Assembly (NCBI GenBank): GCA_050251195.1
Contig: JBFWNG010000005.1
Coordinates: 221,289 to 285,288 of the forward strand
DNA length: 64,000 nt
Reading direction: 5' to 3'
Source: JBFWNG01 sp050251195
GTDB lineage: Bacteria > Bdellovibrionota_B > Oligoflexia > Oligoflexales > Oligoflexaceae
Shown in pieces: positions 59,664 through 64,000 of the stretch; position 1 is the first letter of the stretch, and each line of letters opens with the position of its first letter. Under the pieces are notes generated by a model, which had not been told where the DNA came from, ran no database searches, and saw nothing but the letters and a program-made list of their open reading frames with translations. A program made the translations under genes and the position numbers.

Positions 59664-59800
59664 ATCGCTTCCAAATTTCGAAACTGTCTGTTGTCTTCTT
59701 TTCATATTGTCGCATGGTTTCGGTCATCCAGAAAAGAACTTCCTGGCAGTTGGAAAAAACGAGTATAATGGGTTCATTGCAAAACATCTTCGGGAGAAAC

Positions 59801-60925
59801 ATGCGAAAAACCGCTATTCCTTTTTTGATAATCTTCATTGCTACAACCTCCTGCAAGAGCAGAGATAGGTCCACCGTGAAGATTACCAATGGCGTTGAGA
59901 CGTCAACGGATGAATATCCGTCCGTCGTCAATGTGTATGCCACTGTGACGGCGCTGTCTCCCCGAATGGTATTGGGCGCAGCGCATTCTGTGATTGAACC
60001 GCTTGATAGGAACGATCCCAACCTTGTTGAAAATGGGTTGCAAAAGCGTACCCCAGGTCCGAGGTATCGCTATCTTGATCCAGTGACCGGCAAGAATCTG
60101 CAGCCCATTGTTACGTTTGCCCATCCAGGCGCGGACGGTAAGGTAAGCGGGTGGGATCTTGCTATAGCCATATTTGATCGAGATGTATTCCAGGGTCCCT
60201 TTGCATCGATAAGCGATCGGCCGGCCGAGGTAGGCGATGAGATCACAATCGTGGGGTACGGGCTTAACAATCTCGTGAATAACACAGGTTTCGGAACCAA
60301 GAGAAAGGGTAATAATACGATCGATGAGGTTGCTCCAACAGGACTGCTTAACTTTTCTGGAGAAATTCAAAATACCGAAGAATCGGGCGGCACTGGCGAA
60401 AACTCTAGTTCTGGATCAGGGGATTCTGGTGGTCCAGCATTTGCCAAAGACACCACCAAATTAGTGGGTGTAACGTCCGGAGGGCTGATTGTTGACGACA
60501 AAAAAATCAGCCGGTACGTTAACCTACACAGTCAGGCCAGCAAGCTTTTCTTCGTCTATTTGACGCGTCTTGGCATCAACATTCCCTTGCCGGACGGGTA
60601 TATTTCTGACGTCGAAAATATTCCAATGGGTGAATATGTGGATATGGAAGCTCCCGGGTGCAAAGTCTATGTGTCTAGCGTTCAACGAGATACATATTCC
60701 GCGGACCTGCGCGATCGACATTTCTTTATATTCAAACAGTGTGGTAAACCTTTTTACAAGGCCGACCTCGTTTGCAATTCGACGCGATGTAGATCGCAAT
60801 GCGACGATAGCAATTGTGAAGAAACAGAGGTCAAGGCTAGGAATTTCGAATACAAGGCGTTTGAGATATCTGGAGACCCGATAGGTTCAAGACGCTTTAC
60901 TTTTGTTGAGAAGAAATATTTGTAA
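59801..60925 (+). CDS. Trypsin-like (S1) protease lipoprotein with C-terminal extension (paralogue)
   Basis: The 374-residue product has a lipobox TTSC (Cys18). The activation-region NGVETS is followed by GAAHS (His62; the usual disulfide Cys after His is Ser), WDLAIAIFD (Asp119) and GDSGGP (Ser209). The middle GFGTKRKGNNT and the extension from RLGINIPLPDGYISDVENIP onward match 28834-29919, including the late Cys-rich part (CNSTRCRSQCDDSNC). The ATG at 59801 has GGGAG upstream. It is divergent from the lectin-type metzincin. Confidence 0.88.
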   Translation: MRKTAIPFLIIFIATTSCKSRDRSTVKITNGVETSTDEYPSVVNVYATVTALSPRMVLGAAHSVIEPLDRNDPNLVENGLQKRTPGPRYRYLDPVTGKNLQPIVTFAHPGADGKVSGWDLAIAIFDRDVFQGPFASISDRPAEVGDEITIVGYGLNNLVNNTGFGTKRKGNNTIDEVAPTGLLNFSGEIQNTEESGGTGENSSSGSGDSGGPAFAKDTTKLVGVTSGGLIVDDKKISRYVNLHSQASKLFFVYLTRLGINIPLPDGYISDVENIPMGEYVDMEAPGCKVYVSSVQRDTYSADLRDRHFFIFKQCGKPFYKADLVCNSTRCRSQCDDSNCEETEVKARNFEYKAFEISGDPIGSRRFTFVEKKYL

Positions 60926-60972
60926 CCCAACCACTGCAGCCCTGGCCTGAGGTCACTAGACCGCATAGTGCC

Positions 60973-61279
60973 AAGAAAGGGAAACCAGAGAAGTTTTTGA
61001 AGAGATTCAAAACTCGAAACGTCGAGGAGCTTTATGACACCGTGCTTTTTGCGTTGCGCTCAGGTCTTCGCAAGGGCGAGATCGGAGCATTGGCGCCGAG
61101 GGACGTGAGTTTTGCCAAAAATTACTGTTGTAACACGACGGTGAAATAGCGAAAAGGAAAAGCGAGTTAAGACGACGACTAAAGGTAAAACCTTCCGAAT
61201 CATTGAGATGAACGAGGATGCGAATCGTGAATTCACCCGCCAATTAAAAAAGTGCTATATTTTGAAAATCAAAATGTAG
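60973..61279 (+). pseudogene. Remnant of a tyrosine recombinase (phage-type integrase)
   Basis: The first frame reads KKGKPEKFLKRFKTRNVEEL and then VLFALRSGLRKGEIGALAPR, followed by DVSF. ALxxGLRxGEIxAL is the first Arg box of tyrosine recombinases. It stops at 61147. A second frame from 61145 continues KTTTKGKTFRIIEMNEDANR to a stop at 61277, the following Lys/strand region. The HxxR and catalytic Tyr parts are missing and the N-terminus is not recognisable. It is a decayed integrase fragment, suggesting a former mobile island at this end of the window. Confidence 0.7.
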
Positions 61280-61284
61280 CAAAA

Positions 61285-61316
61285 ATCCCGAACGGGCCCA
61301 AGGGCTCGTCCGGGAT
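61285..61316. terminator. Long hairpin after the integrase remnant
   Basis: ATCCCG plus ACGGGCCC (61285-61299) pairs with GGGCTCGT plus CGGGAT (61302-61316) with small internal loops. No T-run follows on the plus strand. It is a likely relic terminator. Confidence 0.5.
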
Positions 61317-61560
61317 CTCATCTTTCGTGAAAAAATGCCGATTCTGAAATCGTCATCTTTTTTGTCATCGTAGCGATTTCAGGAGTCATAAACTCCCGAA
61401 ACTCTGGGCAGAAAATTACATCATCCCGCCCATGGCAAATGGTTATACTGCCTGATGAGTATTGTCAAGTATGGTCTAGTATTTTTAAGTATTTACACAC
61501 CATCAAATCGGTCTCGTCCATTATTAAATTGGTATCGTTAGGCATCTAGAGGCATAAAAA

Positions 61561-61599
61561 TCGTCATCGTCATCGTCATCGTCATCGTCTCGTCATCGT
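61561..61599. repeat. Tandem hexamer repeat (TCGTCA)n
   Basis: TCGTCA occurs four times in a row, then TCGTC, TCGTCA and TCGT, in a non-coding stretch. Isolated GTCATC words also lie at 61345-61375. It is a simple-sequence repeat that may vary in length. Confidence 0.8.
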
Positions 61600-61813
61600 T
61601 CTATTCGGGTTTCTGAAGCGGCAAAAGCGTAAATGCTCAAAAAAATAGGCTGGTGGTCAGCGAATTTTCTGAGCAAAATTCAATAGGAACGGAAAAAATG
61701 ACATATTTAGAACCGAAAAAAGTAGCACCAACGCAATCGAAACTGAAGCAACATGGTAAGTCAGAACGTGGCATCGTCGTCAATTCGCGTTGAAGCAAAG
61801 TACAAGAAACAAA

Positions 61814-62053
61814 ATGGACGAACTTTTACGTCGAGCAAATAAGCAAAAGATAGGTCGGAAGGTTAAATGTGACGATCTGATATGCTTCAGCCTTGGCTTA
61901 ATAACCGATGCAAATTTAGAGGACATTTGTAACCAGACTTTAACAAACAAGGATCGCGTCGAACTATTGTTTAAACGCGTTTCGAAGGAAAAGAAGGGAC
62001 TAAGTCGCGATGAGTTTTTTGGGATGTTGCTCGATGGAAAATTGACAATTTAG
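61814..62053 (+). CDS. Small helical protein, unknown (possibly mobile-element accessory)
   Basis: A 79-residue product beginning MDELLRRANKQKIGRKVKCD, then DLICFSLGLITDANLEDICN, TNKDRVELLFKRVSKEKKGL and DEFFGMLLDGKLTI. It is strongly helical and basic, without a signal peptide. The style recalls accessory proteins of plasmids and integrative elements, but I recognise no family. The ribosome site is weak; an upstream TTG at 61790 is an alternative start. It lies between an integrase remnant and an IS-like end, which fits a mobile origin. Confidence 0.6.
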   Translation: MDELLRRANKQKIGRKVKCDDLICFSLGLITDANLEDICNQTLTNKDRVELLFKRVSKEKKGLSRDEFFGMLLDGKLTI

Positions 62054-62724
62054 ATCCTCAAATGGAGCTGTGCTTGGGCGTGCCCAAGCGCAGTGTCTTA
62101 GCGAAATATAGCCAGACAATGTTTCCGTCTCTTGACCAAAGTCTTCGATCAACTGTTCCAGGTCGGAAACCAAATAGGGGGTCAATCCTGTATGTAATGA
62201 GAGTTCCGTTACAAATTTCGGCATCGAGTCATTTGCTATTAAGGGCACTAGCGTTGTGACGTTCGATTCATCCGATTTTGATTGTTCCCGGATACCAATT
62301 TAGAACGGATTGTTCGATTGTTCAAAGGCTTCGAGCCTGCTTGCAGAAAAGTCTTGTGAGATAGAGGATCGTGACAATCTTGTTGACCATTGTATGTCAG
62401 GAAATAACTATTTCCAAATCGGCAATGGTATCTCCACGACCGGTAACCATATAATAAAGGTAGTAATTCCAGAACGTGCGAAAGTCAGGATGGCTTTTCG
62501 CTTTAAGTATAAAGCTTTAGTTTTTAGGCTGGTGGCCACCGAACGCGATCTATGCGGCGCTGGCTGAAACCATATGCGCGTGATAGAAATGATAAAATTG
62601 AATGCAGGAGTGAATTTCAGAAGGGAAAAAGTATGCCAAAAAATACTCTAAAGTATGGAATTTGTTGACCGATACGTTTGTAACATCTGAAAATTTTACA
62701 ATTTTGACACAGGGAATGACGGTT
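62054..62724. other. Gap with degenerate coding-like sequence
   Basis: No gene is well supported in these 670 bp. The plus strand holds a frame at 62310-62567 reading CSKASSLLAEKSCEIEDRDN and IIKVVIPERAKVRMAFRFKY. It lacks a signal peptide, an ATG or a ribosome site and could be the tail of a lost gene. The minus strand at 62000-62248 holds a helical-looking frame (TELSLHTGLTPYLVSDLEQL) that overlaps the previous gene. Both may be remnants. Confidence 0.4.
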
Positions 62725-63708
62725 ATGAAACGACAAATTTACCTTCTTTATTTTGCATCAGCTTTGGGTATTGGCTTCGGTTGCAAAACGCATTCTCAGG
62801 CGAAGGTAAAAGCCGAAGATACGGAAAATGAAGAAATACCATGTATTGACGAATGTGACCCGGAACACGAGGCGTTAAGAACTTTATGGCACTTAGAGAC
62901 TTATGAAAATGTTCAGAACTATCCCGAATTCACGGATGACAAAGTTGAGGAATTCGTCAGCGTCGATATGAGGGATGGCAAATCCTATCTTGATAACCTA
63001 CCAACGGACGGAGGCACGTACCGGCAGGCCATGTATTCCATGTATAATTTTGCATTCAGAATGTTTGTGCAAAATCCTGAAATTCAGAAGGAGATGAAGA
63101 CAATGCAAATCACGACGCTGTCTCGCCCGCAGGTGACCGTCGTTTGGCGAACGGAAAATGAATTTACTTTTTTTGTTGGTGCTTATGCTCAAGGGTTTAG
63201 TGATTTGAGAAGTCTGGCTATATTCGTTGACGTCCCTGCCGACTACTACTCGGATCCAAAGAAAAGCGTGGACGATTTTTATAAGACTACACCGACAAAA
63301 CCCAACAGTGGCATACGAGAAAATGCCGGCGGAATTAGAGTAGAGCCGCGCCGAATTATGCCGCTGGATCGCGATAAGATCACACCCATTGAGACCATGA
63401 CCGAAGAAGAGGTTGGCGGTCGTTGGTCTTTTGATTGGTCGAACGCGGCCTATAAAGCGATCGATAGACCTGAACTTAAAAAAAGGTTAGACCTCCCAGT
63501 TGAGAGACCTGTTACATTTTATACATCGCGGAGTCATAATTTAGTCATTTACCCATTCAAAGGTATTCTGAGCCGAAAGCAAGATCCTGGTTATGATCTC
63601 AACAAACGTGCAGGCCTCTATTACTCGTATTACCGAGAAAATGAGAATGGAGAAACGGTGTTTTCAATAGCGTATTTTGATCTGGAAGGTTCACCTATCC
63701 TGAAATGA
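62725..63708 (+). CDS. Lipoprotein of unknown function
   Basis: The 327-residue product starts MKRQIYLLYFASALGIGFGC (lipobox GFGC), with a GGGA site upstream; an ATG nine bases earlier is also possible. The mature part has an early CIDECDPEHEAL segment and then mixed alpha/beta sequence (LSRPQVTVVWRTENEFTFFV, RDGKSYLDNLPTDGGTYRQ, each trimmed). The C-terminus reads KQDPGYDLNKRAGLYYSYYR. Apart from the N-terminal Cys pair it has no cysteines. No family was recognised. A terminator follows at 63756. Confidence 0.75.
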   Translation: MKRQIYLLYFASALGIGFGCKTHSQAKVKAEDTENEEIPCIDECDPEHEALRTLWHLETYENVQNYPEFTDDKVEEFVSVDMRDGKSYLDNLPTDGGTYRQAMYSMYNFAFRMFVQNPEIQKEMKTMQITTLSRPQVTVVWRTENEFTFFVGAYAQGFSDLRSLAIFVDVPADYYSDPKKSVDDFYKTTPTKPNSGIRENAGGIRVEPRRIMPLDRDKITPIETMTEEEVGGRWSFDWSNAAYKAIDRPELKKRLDLPVERPVTFYTSRSHNLVIYPFKGILSRKQDPGYDLNKRAGLYYSYYRENENGETVFSIAYFDLEGSPILK

Positions 63709-63755
63709 CACAATAAGGACAATGGTTGGCGTCTGATTGCGAACTATTTAAGGAT

Positions 63756-63785
63756 AACGGCGCTCTTTTGGGCGCCGTTTTTATG
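63756..63785 (+). terminator. Rho-independent terminator
   Basis: AACGGCGC (63756-63763) pairs perfectly with GCGCCGTT (63772-63779), followed by TTTTTAT. It lies 48 bp past the stop at 63708. Confidence 0.88.
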
Positions 63786-63880
63786 GACCCCTAACAAGTT
63801 TTTTGAGTTTTTTGATGAAGGGTTTGGGGATGATTGTTGTTTAAAACGGCCCTCTTGCTAGAGTGTATATAGTTGACCGA

Positions 63881-64000
63881 TTTCACCTGAACGGCACCAG
63901 GGGTTTTCAACGAACGGCAACACCTGTTTTCAGCTAACGGCAACACCCCTTTTCAACGAAGAGCAACGGGTGTTTTCAACGAAGGGCAACACCCCTTTTC
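63881..64000. repeat. Tandem 23-bp repeats at the right edge (possible IS21-type end)
   Basis: The word TTTTC starts at 63904, 63927, 63950, 63973 and 63996, an exact 23-bp period. Each unit resembles TTTTCAACGAACGGCAACAC plus CCC. A related unit (TTTCACCTGAACGGCACCAG) precedes it at 63881, itself preceded by TGTATATAGTTGACC. The array is cut by the window end. Multiple terminal repeats behind a TGT end are typical of IS21-family ends. Confidence 0.8.

Noticed and set aside
62000..62248. 82-residue minus-strand frame
   Set aside because: Part reads like a helical protein, but it overlaps 61814-62053 and has no ribosome site; kept only as a possible remnant in the gap description.
1..64000. 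rRNA, tRNA, CRISPR arrays, defence islands
   Set aside because: No cloverleaf, rRNA-like conserved stretch, or regularly spaced repeat-spacer array was found. The only spaced repeats (63881-64000) have no unique spacers. The single DUF4143 ATPase does not make a defence system by itself.

Overview
The window reads as a chromosomal segment of a Gram-negative predatory or saprophytic bacterium of the Bdellovibrionota (Oligoflexia-like) type. I infer this from the very high density of short-signal-peptide lipoproteins and secreted hydrolases, two TIGR02147-family proteins (a family common in Bdellovibrionota and Fibrobacterota), and strong AGGAG ribosome binding sites in front of most genes. Base composition looks intermediate (mid to high 40s % GC by eye). 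No rRNA, tRNA or CRISPR array was seen.

Layout. 1-5.5 kb: end of an unknown gene, a scramblase-like protein, a phospholipase-D lipoprotein and small secreted proteins. 5.6-12.7 kb: a CxxCH lipoprotein, a metzincin protease, a collagen-like secreted protein, a TIGR02147 regulator and a di-CxxCH lipoprotein. 12.9-16.5 kb: an ECF sigma factor with an overlapping small membrane protein, an EreA/Tiki-type lipoprotein, and an AAA/DUF4143 ATPase with a perfect 32-bp palindrome at its start codon. 16.5-31 kb: a metalloprotease with a P domain, two trypsin-like proteases, a saccharopine-dehydrogenase-like enzyme, another CxxCH protein, a class-C beta-lactamase-like hydrolase, a tetR-SRPBCC-DoxX operon, a metzincin, a HEAT-repeat protein and an exported peptidyl-arginine-deiminase-like lipoprotein. 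31-51 kb: an LRR protein, an erythromycin-esterase-like protein, a truncated copy of the P-domain protease, three large CxxCH lipoproteins, a metzincin carrying a C-type-lectin-like domain, a DUF2914 membrane protein and an astacin-like protease. 51-61 kb: a second TIGR02147 protein, an exported PEP/pyruvate-binding-domain lipoprotein, frameshifted lipoprotein genes, an IS66-type element with a passenger gene, the second lectin-type metzincin and a third trypsin-like protease. 61-64 kb: a decayed tyrosine recombinase, a small unknown gene, a lipoprotein, and a 23-bp repeat array at the right edge that resembles an IS21-type end.

How the genes fit together. Most products are predicted to be exported or lipid-anchored: seven HExxH metalloproteases, three S1 proteases, a PLD, a deiminase, two EreA-like proteins and six CxxCH proteins. 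This suggests a cell-surface hydrolytic and redox repertoire that grew by duplication. Few genes form long operons; most are monocistronic, with their own Shine-Dalgarno and often a hairpin terminator.

The most notable observations are these. (1) Two metzincin lipoproteins end in what appears to be a circularly permuted C-type lectin-like domain. (2) A family of large single-CxxCH lipoproteins has four members here. (3) A 2,490-bp IS66-type element (55353-57842) with an exact 8-bp target duplication has split a Cys-rich lipoprotein gene; it carries a cysteine-synthase-like passenger gene and a tnpC gutted by an in-frame deletion. (4) Several frame breaks in the adjacent lipoprotein genes all fall in homopolymer runs.
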